From Apostichopus japonicus (Eukaryota > Echinodermata > Holothuroidea > Aspidochirotida > Stichopodidae), in assembly GCF_037975245.1 (NCBI RefSeq), contig NC_092581.1, forward strand, positions 3,730,001 to 3,794,000: a DNA stretch of 64,000 bases, written 5' to 3'. Made by a program: the position numbers and the translations under genes. Of this stretch, positions 15,601-30,600 are shown piece after piece (position 1 is the first letter of the stretch; every line of letters starts with the position of its first letter). Under the pieces are notes generated by a model, which searched no databases, was not told where the DNA came from, and saw only the letters and a list, made by a program, of their open reading frames with translations.

Positions 15601-18600
15601 TCATACAAACGAGTCCAGAGTTCCACAACGATACTGGCCAAGTTGCTTTGGATTAACGTTTCTAGAACCTTGTAAAGAAAAACAATTTGAACATGATTAT
15701 TTCTTTTGAACCCTTTCATGGGGTTGCTTGTGAGTAAAGGGGGTCCTGGGAAAAGGAGGGTGGAGGGGGGTGGGTGGGTGGGTTAATATATTAATTCATT
15801 GTTTATAAATTCCAATAATTCTTCCGAAACATGTTCGCTTACTTTCATGATGAAAAAACACAACACCCTTGGATGACACTGAACATCACTTACCACTTGG
15901 ACAATTCATAATGCTTTGAAAACGTTTGAAATAATGTCTTTCGATTGAGTTTCATGCTGCATGTGAGGAACCGACCTGAAGGGTATTAGACTATTCAATT
16001 CAGCCATTTTCATTCATGAGCCTCAGATGTTTTTCAAACAGTCATTTTCGAGAAAACAGTGCCATAGAAAAACCTGTACTGATAGCAGTGTTTCTAACGG
16101 TCTACAACTTAAAATTCAATTAAATCAAAATTTAAGTTTGTGCCAAAAGTCACCGTTTTCAAAGAAGGAATTAAAGGGTGTGAAGACTTGTGCAAAAAGA
16201 AGCGTCTAATGCCGGTAATCTGACCTAGTTTGGAATGAGGTGTAACAGAAGTGTTAGACACCACCATCGATCCCAGAAAATACACAGCTTGCTACCGTCG
16301 GTACTTAGACACTAGTGTACAGTCAGTACATACAGCTGCGGTCAATACCCACAGCACAGTGTATAAACGATACAGCGATGGACATCTCAGGTCCAGCTAA
16401 AGATAACAAGGTTTCACGTTTCTATACTGTTTGCATTTTGTAGCGACACGAACAAAACGTCACTTGCAAGCAACATAAAGTTAACTTTTTCAGATGGGCG
16501 CACACGGTTTGGGGCGAGTCTTCAATGCCTTTAAACAGAACCTGCCAGAAGTTGACATATTATCTGTCGATGATGGTAATGATTAATTGATTGGTGTTTT
16601 TTGGGATGCCTATGACTACACATCATACCTTCTTAGAGTATGTTTCATTCAACATAGCCAAGCAGAGAGAGGCAGCTTCTTTTCTGGTTCCTTCTTGATC
16701 ACCCCCCCTGTCGATAATGAGCGGTAGGATGAAGGCCATGGTGCACGAGATGGATGCTTTCACCATCTCCATCCAATCCTCCCCCAAGTTCTCTGCCATT
16801 GATTTAACGACAGCCATCTTGTCGGCTAACGCGAGGAACGGTACCAGAACCTGGTGGTGATTTCTGGAAGAAAAACAAAAAAACAGTTATCTGGGAATAA
16901 ACAGTGTTCGAATTGCAATTTGAGGTGTAAGTTAATTTCTTAAATTATGGAAAGTTCTGTATACAAAAATGAAACCAAACATGCCTGTACACCTGGAAAA
17001 TAGGCATTTCTGTTTCAATATTTTGGACACTTTGCTATAATACGAGTAAAACTAGTCCCTAGTTTCATTGGACTTTATCCAATATGGTGTACTCATGTGA
17101 AAAAATTGTATGGTGTTGAACGCATTAGATCCTTCTCTTAAAGGGTCCTTAAAGGTATATTTCAATGTACGAGATTGGGCAAGGCCCATGTACACTTGTG
17201 GCCTTTCATAATTACCATATAATGTAATATTCCCATCTCACAGGAATATGTATCGCATTTAAGGGTTGGAGCTCGTAGATTTGGGTACAAAATTCCACTG
17301 TAGCCCACAAGATCCAGTTTGTGTACAACATACTGCATACTGGCATATTGCTGGTACACGACTGAGTTTTGTATGATGAAGTGGAGAACCTTACTTGGCT
17401 TACAGTAGGATGTTTTTCAATGGACCATGTCACATGACATGACCTCATGACATGACAAAGTGATGTCATATCATGCATTCTTGTTTTGTCATGTCACCTC
17501 AAGACATGTGATGTCTTGTCATCTAAAGTCATGTGATGTCTTATCATCTAAAGTCATGTGATGTCTTTAATATCATCTAAAGTCATGTGATGTCATATCA
17601 TGTGTGATGTGTTGCGATGTCATGTCTTGTGATGTCATGGCATTTCATCTCAAGTCATGTATTGTGATGTCATATCATGTGATGTCTTGTGATATCATAT
17701 CTCGTGATGTCATATCTTGTGATGTCATGTAATGTCATGGCATTTCATCTCAAGTCATGTATTGTGATGTCATATCATGTGATGTCTTGTGATATCATAT
17801 CTTGTGATGTCATATCTTGTGATGTCATGCGATGTCATGTCATGGGCATTTCATCTCAAGTCATGTATTGTGATGTCATATCACATGATGTCTTGTGATA
17901 TCATATCTTGTGATGTCATATCTCGTGATCTCATGTCATGTGAATGTCATGCGGTATCTATCATAAAGTACTCAACTTTATGAGGGCTCCTCTGGAATAC
18001 AGTGCTTTCTGCACTGAGCAGGACTACCCTCATTAAAGATGACAATTATAAATATAATATTTAAAAAAATATTAAAAAAATAATAAAAATAAATCAATAA
18101 AAACTTTTACTCTTCTTTTGAGTCATGGTTTAGAGACACTCACCTATAGAACTGGTTTAAGGTGTCACATTTGAGAAGTTGGTAGGGAAACTCTACCAGA
18201 CTGTACTCCAGCTGAAGCCACATATCCACCAGGAAACCTAGATGAGCTTCCATGAAGGTAAAGCTATCCTCGTAACACCAGTGCTTCCAGACTTGACCTA
18301 TGACCTTCTGTACGGTGTCGGTCTCGATGCCGTAGACCTTGATAGCCTGGATCAGAGCAAAGACCACTTTCTTGAGGGAAGCGGGACTATGATGGGCGAT
18401 AGAACAGAGTCCCACCAGGAGGGTGGAGGTTCGATTGCTGGACTCGTCAGCTTGTTCGTTAACAGACAGCTTTCCCTGTCAGAAATGGAGATTAATCGGG
18501 AAAAAATTACGAGAAGGAGAAATTATGGAAAAATTATGTCAATAAAGGAGAGAAAGAAAAATGTCATAAGATTAATATCTGGAGATATGAGTCAAGAGTG

Positions 18601-21600
18601 ATGACAGCGTAAAGTTGAATATGACAGTTGGATGGAAACTTACAAAATAAAATTGTCAGAATATTTCTGGATGAAAAGTCACAAATGCTTTCACAGTCTA
18701 ATATTAGCACTGCAAAACACCTTAAAACCTCACAAGCTACAAAATCAAACTTAATCAGGATAACGAGTCAGAAATGATGGAAACCAAAATGCTAACATAA
18801 AATTCAATTTGATTGATTACTAATTCCACAAGTTTTACATCGATACACACGTAAAACTAAATTAACATACGGCCTCAGTGCAGCAATGAAAATAAACAAG
18901 AACAGAGTAAAGGCATTGAAGACTCGCGCACAAAGAAACGTCTGATGCCGGTAATCTGACCTAGTTTCGAATGAGGTGTAACAGAAGTGTTAGACACCAC
19001 CATCGATCCCAGAAAATACACACACAGCTTGCTACCTTCGGTAATTAGACACTAGTGTACAGTCAACACATACAGCTACAGTCAATACCCACAACACAGT
19101 GTTCATAGCATCGATGGACATCTCAGGTCTAGATAAAAGATAACAAGGTATCACGTTTCATTTCTGTCTGCATTTTGTAGCGACACGAAAAAAAAACTTC
19201 ACTTGCAAGCACCGGAAAGTTAACTTTTTCAGATGGCGGCACGCTGTTTGGGGTAGGTCCTTAATGCCTTTAACAGAAAAAGAGGGCAGTGTAGATATTT
19301 ACCTTCAGCGTCATGCCAGATCGTAGAGTCTCATACAAGCAATCAAAGGTCGCATTCTGGGCCTCTTTACTCGGCATGCCGTCGAGAGAAGAATTAAAGA
19401 AGCTACAATGACAAGATACGGCGAAATTAAAAGTACGTAATGAAATAAATCCGTGACTGAAGTCACGGCGTTATCGTTTCATCGGCATTTAACAAATAAA
19501 TCTAATATTATAATAGGTTACTGGAGAGAATGGGGGTGAGTGGTGAGAGTTGGAAGGGGGACTGGTTCCCTGTTCTAGAAGACAGAGGGAAGAAATTTCA
19601 CACTTTGTTCTCAAGGAAAAAGGTGTTGGGAGCCGTGTTTTCCTTAAAAGCACCCCCCCTCCACACGCACACACACAGGTGTGTTTTACATTCAGATCGA
19701 GGACCCCATTGTATTTTCCATTGTTCAAATTCATGTACCCTGACCTTAACAATACCCCATAACAATAGAATTATTTCGAGGACGTTGTGATTCTTTAGAA
19801 ATCACAACCGAGGACCTGAAATTTTTTTGTTCAAGTCCTCGGTCAGAATACAAAACAAAACAAGTGCACACACACACACACTATTAATGTGCTCATAACT
19901 ATTACTATACCAAATGACAATTACTGGAAAATTAGAATCAGTCAAATAAAAAGTACCAACATTTTATTTCAGTACCTTTTCATACTTTTAGCCACATGGA
20001 CTCTCACAAAGTGACTGGAGTCTGTCAGCTGAGAGGCGAGGATATCTCTGATCTTTACCCCCTTATCCCCATCTCCTTGTCCTTTCTCCGTCGACTGGAG
20101 GAGGGCCCACCGGCTCTCGGGATCGACGGCCAGGAGGGCGTTGAGGGTCTCCACGAAACCCAGGCGGACCCTCGTCGTGTAATGACCTTCCTTCTGTAGA
20201 TTCCTGAGAATAATAACCAAGAAGGAACAAAATAAAAGAATTGAGTTATTTTATTTATTATTATATTTTTTATTTTACCAAATTTATATAGCGCTCTTTT
20301 CATGCAAGCATGTTCAAGAGCGCTTTACAATGACAACAAAATGACAAAACCCTTAAAATATGAATATGAAAAATCAAATTGACACAGCTTAAATATTTAA
20401 AAAATATTATATATATATAAACGAAGGAATAATTTTAAAAATAATATAGATTTACAGTGAAATTCCTAAAAAGAAAAAAGGGAGTTGATGAATTTTGTTG
20501 ATGAAGCAGTCGACAGATTTCAAAACAAGAATAGCTAGCATACTTTTGAGTCATCATGCTTTTACCTTCCCCTTTCATGAAGAATTGAAATGCCAAATGG
20601 TGACCAATATCTAAGATTTATAGGTTTAACTGGGTTTGTTTCAGTTCAGCAGTATTCAAAATGAAGATAAAAGTTACATATTCCGGTATGTCTGCGTATA
20701 ATTCTTAAAACTTTTGCAGAAACTTGAAAAAAAAACTTTATTTCTTCAAAATGTATTTGAATTTTATTTATCACCTAACCATGTTTTACTGCCATTTAAC
20801 TTCCATTCAGTATATACAATGCAAATATATTACATCTTTGCTTCTATATTTTCACGCTTGCCTCACCAACACATTAACACCAATTATGAATAAATTCTGA
20901 CTTTCAGTTGCGAAGTTATTAGCATTTGGAGATTTTCACGTTGACCCCGTGACCTCATTATTATTAATGAGATGAGCACCAAAATCAGTAGGGTTCATCT
21001 ACTTACTATGGCCCATCTATGTACCAAGTATGACTTCATCATCCTCTCAAACGACCCCTAACAAAGTAGGTACTAACTACTGTCAGTGGCTACAAAATAA
21101 ATCAGTTCCATAGAATTTCAGGCACGCTGCTGCTGAAGGAAAAAATATATGCAAATTAGATTCAGAATTTAAATCAATTTACATACCAAAATGCTCTCAA
21201 GAGGTGAAGAGCGGTTTCTCTGGCCGCCATCATGTCCATGGGCATACGTCCCTCCTCTGTCTTGAGTCTCGGAACCACGAGCTTGATCGTCTCCAGTATT
21301 TTACAGCACGTGTCTTGATCTCTTCGGTAAGTAGACGCGATCGACCTGTTCGGTATTTCAAATGCCATTTAAACATTATTGCAATCATTGCGATAAATAC
21401 AGGTCTGAAAGAATCATCGCCAAACTGTGAGAAAAAGCCCTGATGAAGATTTCATTATATTTTGTGGTATGCAAAACATTGCAATGATTTGTATGAATTA
21501 AAAAAAAACAGTTGAAGGTTTGTAAGTCTTGTACCCAGACAAGGCCTTCTCATGACCTTTGACCCTGCTCATTGCTAACTTGTCACACTCGCACCCACCT

Positions 21601-24600
21601 ATCTACGTGTCCACCTTGGTTAACATTGAAACCTGCATTCTTAGATCCCTTAGAGTCCATTGCCTACGCCATCTGACCACAACGTCGTCCCTTATTGACA
21701 CTGGTTGAGTGGTGGACACTCTAGCAGCTACACCACGCCTCCACCTGTGATTAGGAGTTTCACCACTGCCCAGCATTGTACCTCTACAAGCACGGAAGCA
21801 TAAGATTATCCCCACTTGGTTAGTGGGGCTACTTACGAGGGAACGACTTACCTTCTGGACAAATTACTTATGCATTTTCCCGCGCCATCAGCGCTCATCT
21901 CACAAAAAAAAACTACCACCAACTATACCGTAGCCTGCCAAGGGCAGCCGGTCTAGCCAGCTCTATCTGGCCAGATCCGGTGCCTTGGTCTGGTCATTCT
22001 TTTCCTTAAGATCCAGGATATCCCGGAAATGGACGCCAAAGAGACAATATTGGTAGATATTGAAATTGCTACCAGGAGTGTTATCAGGTATCAGTGTATC
22101 AGAAGTGTTAGCTCAGTGGTTAACGCCGGTGCCTTTCAATCATAAGGTCCCCGGTTCGAGTCACTCCAAGAGTAAATGTATGTCGTCCAGTTACAGAGTT
22201 ATTGACAATTGACAATTTATAATCATCCACGTTAAATATGAATGTAAGAGACTGACTCCGGTCAGCTTGCCGCTTTGATAAGCCAATGATGGCTTTTTCG
22301 CAGGTTCCTGCTTGCAGGAGGACTAAAAATACATACATACATGCATATATGCAGGTGCGTATCCAGGGGGGGGCGTTTGGGGCGCGCGCCCCCCGGGTAA
22401 GGAAAAGAGGAGAGAAAAAAAAGAGAAGAAAAAAGGGAAAAGGAGGGGAAAAAAGAAAAGGAGGAGAGGAAGGAAGGGAAAAGAAAAAGAAAAAAGAGAG
22501 AAAAAGGAGAAAAGGAGGGAGTAGAAGATAGCCAAGACCTCGGGAAGAGAAACATCCCTATTATATACACAGGGTAGCCAGTGACAGATCAAGGATTACG
22601 GAGGGGGTGTGCGCCTCACCCTACCCCTTACCCCGACAACTCCATTTTTGACGTCTGTTTTTCCTCTCTCACTAATGTACTTGAACTCGACCGAGTCGTC
22701 GGGGAACATAACGCATTTCGGGAAGGGGACGACCGCCCCCCCCCCCCCCGAGCAAATTTTCTTTATGACATCGCTAGTAATTTCAAAATAGACAATGCTT
22801 AGGTGCAACTTACAAGGCCTGGGAAGTGTCATTTCCAGCGATCTGGGAGGCATTTTCGGCCAAAATTTTTCTTGTACGCTTCGCGCCAACTCATGGTGGC
22901 GCTTCGCTTAGATAGTTTCCCTACAGGCTTCGCCCTCCCTTGGCAATTACTCGCTACATGCCTGTTCGAATTTGTAAAGCAAAGAGCAGATATAACATCA
23001 TATCAATGAGCATTGAAATGCATGTTCCACGATGAACAACCTCAAAAACTGTCAATGTGTGTAGTCAAAGGCGTAGGAGCCAGACTGGATTTGGGGGCTG
23101 TAATGACTTGCCCGAAAAAAAAGCCAACATGTCGATGCCAATATCATATAGGCAAGATCGCTCATTACATTGTATGGCATCGTGTACCGCACGGTCCGTC
23201 AAAGTTGCACAGTATACCGCCGGATGCTTATGTAAACAACCAAATGTCTTGTGTAGATGGAGAAAAAGCATACAGATCCATTTATGTCAAAACTCTCTTT
23301 TACAGTAGTAATGTCGGCCAAGCTTACAACTTTATTTCAATTACCAAGGAGATCATTTTAAGCTATTCGCTGCTATTTATTTTTCTTTCAGTAGGTGCCC
23401 AAAAAAATGGAAAAACAATTGGGGGGGGGCTGCAGCCCCGCCTCCTACGGGACCTACGCCTATGAGTGAAGTGTTCGGTTTCGATATACCTCATATCGGA
23501 AATATCTCCTATTTTTCTGTTCCTTCAACCAAGTTTTGTAAAAGCCATTATAAGAGGTTGCAATATTTCTACACCAATAAATTAACTGTGTCGGAATTTT
23601 CCAAAACTTCCTCACCAACATTCTTCATCATACTTTCCTCTACTCGTTCAATTTTGACCTGTCTGTTAGGGGTTCAAGGAGGTTTTTCTATATTGGTTGT
23701 CTATAGATTGAATTTTGTGCAACATTATGGGTATGTTTTCAAGTGATTTTATTCACGAGAAAAGTGAATTTTCAAATTCTCAACAAGTAATGGGCTTAAA
23801 ACCTTGAAAAGTGGGGCTTTCGGATATTGTGGGCCGTGACGTAGAATAACCTACAAAAGCAATGATCCATAGGACATGCAATGAGGTCGAACATGATGTG
23901 TGACTGCTGACAATCTTCAAAAAGGTTATGGATGGAAAAAAAAACTTTGGGGAAATACTTGGTTCTCAGGCAAAAGTGTACATCTGGTTGCTCATTTTCA
24001 AGCCCGAGAAAAGCCATTTCCGGTGATCTGGGGGGTATCAAAACCAGAAATTTTCTTGTACGCTCCGCGCCAACCGATGGTGGCGCTCCGCTTAGATAGT
24101 AATTCGCGCCCCCCGGGTTAGAAAATCCTGGATACGCGCCTGATATGCTACCATGATAAATGGTGGATAAGAAATCTGTGCACAAAGCGTGACACACACG
24201 GACACCATGAAACTTACCTCAAGTTAAAATATGTTTACGGCTGACATTTAATACCAAGAAAACATTTCTAGCTAGCTTCTTGATACATGACTGACCTGAG
24301 ATTCTTTAGAATCAGCAGCAGGAGGTCGTCTTCTATATGGTTGTCAGATTTAAGGATGATACTGGCGGTGCCAAAAACCTACGGACAAATTCAGAGACAT
24401 AGGATTAATACCGAACCGGAAGTGGTTCGTGTTGGTGGTATCGACCACTCAAATATGGTCCTAGAGATACCATAGAATATTAATAAAAATTTATTTACAC
24501 GAAAACAGTTTCTATTTTTATTCATTGTACTTTTGCAGAATGTGACGTAGATGAGAATGGAGGTGAAGAAAGACAATGAATTTTTAATTAATTAATCTCA

Positions 24601-27600
24601 AAAATCACCTTTACTGTACCAGAATTGTTTTCTAATTTTTGCAGCAGTGTTCAAATGAGGATGTTAAGACAGGTAATTGTAAAGACATCATGTCCATTTT
24701 GGTGACAAATGATGTCAGTCAACATGAGAAAGTATAGCTAAGGATTAAACCTATTTCAAACAACCTATCACATAGTTGCCTGTGACATACTCAAAACCCA
24801 ATAAAGGCGATCACTTTAGATACTTCCATCCTCTCAAAAAAGAATCACTGGCTGACAGAGCAGTATTTGCATAAACTATTCTTTCAAGTGTATGACATAT
24901 GTACATTGTTGGAACATAAAAATTCTGATAAAAAGAGCAGAAATTTATATGATTTTTTTTTCTCAACATATTAACTAATTACCATTTGGAGACTGGCTGT
25001 TGGTGGTTTTGGTTCCCACTTCTGAAAAAAAGAGAGAATATATTTCCTCTTTATATTTCGTGGTCCAAAAAAATTGTGAGTTCAATATCTAGGAGTTAGG
25101 AGTTCATCCATGAGCAACTTTGAAAGGATACCATTTGTTAAAATCATATAGTTTTCTGATGTTAAACTGTAAATTAAGCTGAATCCGAGGTAAGAACACA
25201 CAGAATCAGGGGCAGAAGTAACAGCCCCCTCCCCCCCTCACCCAAACAAAAGAAACTGGGGTGGTATGTGACTATCAGTGGATAGAGTCCAATTGGCATA
25301 CAAATTAATTGCTTCTTTCATAACCTGAAATTATAAAAGATGAAAGTAAAACACTGAACTTATCCTGACACTAATTTAGAATGATTAAAAACAGTCAAAC
25401 TTCATCACAACAGATTATCAGAAATGTCAGACCCCAAAGGATAGAAAATATTAGGATGTCAAGTCCTTCCATAGGGTCAATTTGAACTATAGGGTGTTTG
25501 CTCTTTACTACAGCAATGGTATATATCAAGATACAGTATTCATGAGATGGGATGGGATGGGATGGGATGGGTTGGGTTGGGTTGGGTTGGGTTGGGATGG
25601 GATGAGATTGTAGGCTTACAGTCTTGTATCAAGCTAAGGCCCTCTCACTTGACAGTGTGCCACATCTTCATGTCCCCTGGGGAACTTTCGAAAGGGCGTG
25701 CGGCCACAAACTGTCACACACAACTATATTTACAAGTTACCTCACAGGTCTCCATTAAGACATCTGGTTGAAGAGTTGCACTGACTGATTAAGTGGCTTG
25801 CCCAAACACAACATCTTGATCTGGCTAGGCCTCGAATCAGCAATACTTCGATATACTTTACTACACCTAACGATACGATAATACTTAGATCGCACAACCA
25901 TCACATCACACCACAACATCCTCGTGAACTTCCCCCCGCCCCTTAATTTCCAACATCAATCTACCTCTTTGAAACTATTTACCTCCTCCTGAAAAGACTG
26001 CAGCAGTTTCTTCAGTAATTCATGTTGATCGATACCATGGTTACCTCCAGGAGATGAATATTCATTGCATAAGCTACTGCAGCAATGGGCAAGGACGTAG
26101 CAAGATGTCAGGCAAAACTGATCCGTAACGGACAAAGTTGTATGTTTGCTGGCTGTTTACAATTTAAAAAAAGAAAATAAAACAACACAAACAGTGTGTA
26201 ATCAATGTCAATAAATGTTTGACTCTAAATTACCATGAAAATGTCACAAACATAAAAGTCAGTATAAACTGTCTCCATTGTTTTATATATTCACCAGAAG
26301 GTTTATTTACTTGTTTTTGTTAGTTCTGCCCTACGTTTTCCTTGCGGGCTCCTCTGGAAAGCAGTGCTTCTGCACTGAGCAGGACTACCCTCATTAAAAA
26401 TGACAATAATAAAAAAATAATAAAAAAATAAAAAAGACTTCTTCATACGTACAGTAATATATCAGCTCTCAATTAAACAAAGAACATAAAAGTTGGAGAA
26501 AAAGAATTAAGAATAGCGTAACGTAGTAACACTGGCTATTTGGTTTAAGACTAACAAACCTATTTAAATAAAATTTACATGACACACAACCACTTACAGT
26601 ATATAATTTTTGACAATTTAACATTTTTAAATCAATTCTTACCATATTCTCTGTCACCATCTTGGTTCATGCTCATGCTGGATTGATGAACTGCAAACTC
26701 ATCCTCCTCTGAATCAGTTTTAGATCTCATTGAGGCAGCCGTGTCAAATTCATCATCGAAATCATCCCTGATCACGTCGCCATGACGACTACTGGTGAAC
26801 GCAGATGGCTGGCCTCTCTTTTTAATACCCTAACAGAAAATATGAAGAACCAGTGGCAAAGTCAGGATTTTCTTATACATTTAGGGATAGAAGAAGAAAT
26901 GGAGGGCATGGGGAGGGGGGGGGGAGTTGGGATTACAGGGGGAAAACTCAAATTCGCCTAGAAAGGGCACAAACTCTTTCAAAAGAGCTATCTTTCCAGA
27001 TACAACTCATTCTTGTAGAACCAATAATTAGCAAGGTTGCATTATTAGTAGGGGTGGGGGACTTAAAATGGGGCACAAAGATTTTGTGAAAGGGTATGCT
27101 CATGGCCCCTTCCATTCCTCTACCATCCATCTAGAGCTACGACGTCGATTGACGATGTTCCATAATTATCACAGATAATGGGGCAAGATGCAGATTTAAG
27201 ACGATCTTTTTACAAACAGATTGACAATTTATAGGACAAAATTTACATTTCCCAACCATTTTCTTTTCCAAAACCAAGTTTTCCAAACTGTTTCCCTAAG
27301 TATCATCACGAAACCATCATTGCCTCTCTCTTACTGTAAACTTCAAATAATTATATCACATCGGCCACCAAGATATTTTCATAATGATTTTCAGACGGTA
27401 GTAAGTGACTTGCATGACCTATCCTCTACCTAACCCATCCTTCTGACAAACCACTAATATTAAGGAAGACTTAAAAAACAAACAAAAACGGCGACGATGG
27501 ATGCGATCCAAAGGCTTCAAAAACTTACCTTGTTAATAACAAACATCATCAACAAATCAAGAAGCTCTGTGGAAATAGAGCAACGAATGACGTGGCAGAA

Positions 27601-30600
27601 AGTTTTCCTCTCCTTTTTAGAAAGGATCGATCCATCGGACGACGGCCAGGTGAAAGTTTCCACGAGATTTTTCACGGGAGGATGGAACGATTGGAGGAGT
27701 TCGTCTTTGTTTGCTTCGTCGAGGTTACTCAGAGATGTCTTTATGCTCTCTGTTATTAGATTGAGTAAACTCTGTAATAAAATTCAAACAACAAAGAAAG
27801 TTGTGAGAAGAAGCAAAGGCATGGGGAATAATTTTCATATTCACATTGTGTGCACCTATATTTTTTATTTGGAAAATGCGCCCTTTAATACCACTGCCGT
27901 AACAGTTTACCTGCCTCGGGCATTTTAATTAGGCTCTCGTGATAGGTCGTGGGGAAATTTTGAGCTGTGCAAGTGACTTTTCCTGGATGCTTGTTTCATC
28001 TGCTAGGCTTGGAGAACTGATTACGTAACACACAGGCTATTAACGTTCCAGACTAATAACCTTGAAAGGTGAAGAAGTGTGCAGTGGCGAATAGAAAGAA
28101 CGGCAGTCTTACTAGAGGGCGAATTTTCAAATGAAGTGTTACAATGAACGCTCTTCAAAACCTTCTGGGAAACTGCGAGACAATTTTTGCATTTGTAACA
28201 CCTGTCTTGCTCTTCACAGCATCTTGCTATGAGATACCAGAAAAATTATTTTTTGAAAGGGACACATGAATTTCATCATGTGTTTCTCTCTTTCACTAGA
28301 AATGCATACAAAGCTCCGAGTTTTTCACGGCAGGGTATTTCCTGGTCTACGATGGAAATTAACGATTCGCGTAATAATATTTGGACTGATACCGTAACTA
28401 AATCGAGTCAAAATTTCTTCCCACATTATATCATCTCAAATATTATAGATGAGATGTAATCACCCGAAGGCTTCTCATAATCTGTGCCACGGGAGCATCT
28501 TCCAGCGACGAGATGTCTCTGGCTATCAGGATGGTCAACACCTTCAAGATGACTGAGGAGAACTGAATGGCCGACTGGATGGACGAAACCTGTCGATATT
28601 TAAAAGAAAATAAGATGTTATTAGAAGAAGATTACTAGAAGAAGATATTTATTGATCACAAAATGAACTATATTAAAACAAATCAAATGTTTAGAAAATT
28701 TCTTCCCTCTCTCTCTCTCTCTCAAAACTCTCTAAAACAAATTGCAGCGAGTACTTTGCTCATGAAATCTGCATTCTACGCCTCCGACTGCAAACCAAAA
28801 GCATACCTCCGAAAAGTCAAGCTGTTGATGGCTCCTACAAGCCTCCGTAAGTTTTTTCATCAAATGTTGCAGCATGTCAAGTAGAACGGTCGGAGTTAAC
28901 TCTCTGGAGGAGGGACTGTCTTCCGGGATGCCTTTGTTGTTGCCGACATCGCCTTCGTCGAACGACGAACAAAGGTACAGTTTCTCCACTTGGCTCAAGG
29001 GTGAGATGTCATCCAATGGAAGAACAGATGAATAATCATGAACTAGTACTGCCTTTGGTGATTTGCATATCAACGAACAGAGTACTGTACTGAATAGAGT
29101 TGACGAAATGCTGTTGTGAGATAAGAAAGAGACAGAGTTGAACCAGATTTGTTGAAAGAGACCAGTCAACAGCTGTGCCTAGATGTTACCACTAAATTAC
29201 TAGCACACATCTGTACATCTAACCCCTTCACCCAACACCACCACCCACCCCAACCACACCCACTTTTAATAACCTAAACCATCTCTGTCCTCATGTCTAA
29301 CATCTTAATATTTTACTGAGAAAAAATGTGATCACTTGAGAAAGTACACACTAAAACATTAACTAATAACATTTCATAAAACTTGCAGGTAGGGTTGGCA
29401 GACCACATGCCCCCCTCCAGTTTGTGAAAAATAACTAAAGTGCCCCCTTCATAAATAAGAAGTTCCCATTTTTGTTAATGAATATAAATCCCCCAATTTA
29501 CATTCTTGTAATGAGTTAAACTGTGCCCTCTTGGTTTTCAAAAAGTGATATTTTTAAAATGAGATTGAAAAAATTGTTGTGATTGAAAAGCGTCCTTTTG
29601 TTGAAAATCAAATATTTAAATTTATGGTAAATAAAGCACAGAGGACTCACAGAGCAAGCTTTGAGGTGATTTTGTGGTTTGCTCCCTCAAATCAACGTCT
29701 CACATCCCCTCAAAATTTGTATCCATCACCCCCCCCCCCCGACCCTCTTCTGCTACCTCTACATGCAGTTAAGGCTTTGCTGAAAGACTTGCCTGAAGCA
29801 TTCCTTGGAGCACTGGTGTAGGACACAGCGTTATTTACCTTTAATATTGAAATATTCAAATGGAAAGTAGGAAATGGCTTCTTTATATTATACACCGACT
29901 TACACAAAATAGCAAAGTATTAAAGAAGTAAATTATATTTAATTTTAAGTTTCAAACACAAACCCACTGCACTGCAACCAGTGAGGTGCATGGGATATTC
30001 AAATTGAGGAAAGGGGGGACAGAGGGATGGGGGGTATAATTTCTAAATTCCTCCCAACTGATTAAGACAGGGGTATGAACCTTTATGGAATGGCATTTAA
30101 CAAATAATGTGAGCATCTCATTTGTATACTTATTAAAAATATTGTAGTGACTTTTTTTTCTTTTAAGAGGACCCTTTACTTACTTTTTACCAGTGTTTGT
30201 GACTGGTTTCATATTTTCAGTAATGTCAGAGGCCTCCATGGAGGACAGTAGCCACTCCAACAAATCCTCTCTCAGTGGATAATCTGACTCGCAGTTTGGC
30301 CTGAGTTCATTGGAATGTTTCTCGGGAAGGAATGTATTCCTCAGTAGAGTGGATAGAAAGCTTAAGGAGTACCTATCAGGCAAGGAGAGAGAGGGGCAAA
30401 AGTAAAATGGGAATGGAAAAAAAAAACAACATTAAAACACAACATTATTGACAAGGATAACTGACTTTTCAAGACTGGTCTCAGATGGCTAAAAAATCTC
30501 TACATATCAGCCCTTTTATGAGAGAATTACAAAGTTATTAACTGCACTACAGGCTACTGCAGGGGCCTATGCAGTAACCATACACCAGACACTAATACTC

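Noticed and set aside
22102-22175. tRNA gene at the A/B-box sequence
   Set aside because: The same head occurs in at least three places followed by one shared non-tRNA body and a (CATA)n tail, so it is a SINE and not a functional tRNA.
23013-23465. 150-codon plus-strand frame
   Set aside because: It coincides with a nested transposable element with inverted ends. The peptide has no recognisable domain.
25546-25610. Interstitial telomere repeat
   Set aside because: The unit is GGGAT or GGGTT (5 bp), not TTAGGG.
29755-29820. Plus-strand peptide AVKALLKDLPEAFLGALV as a possible exon
   Set aside because: It is on the strand opposite to ATM, short, and without a matching neighbour exon. It was noted only because it looks amphipathic.
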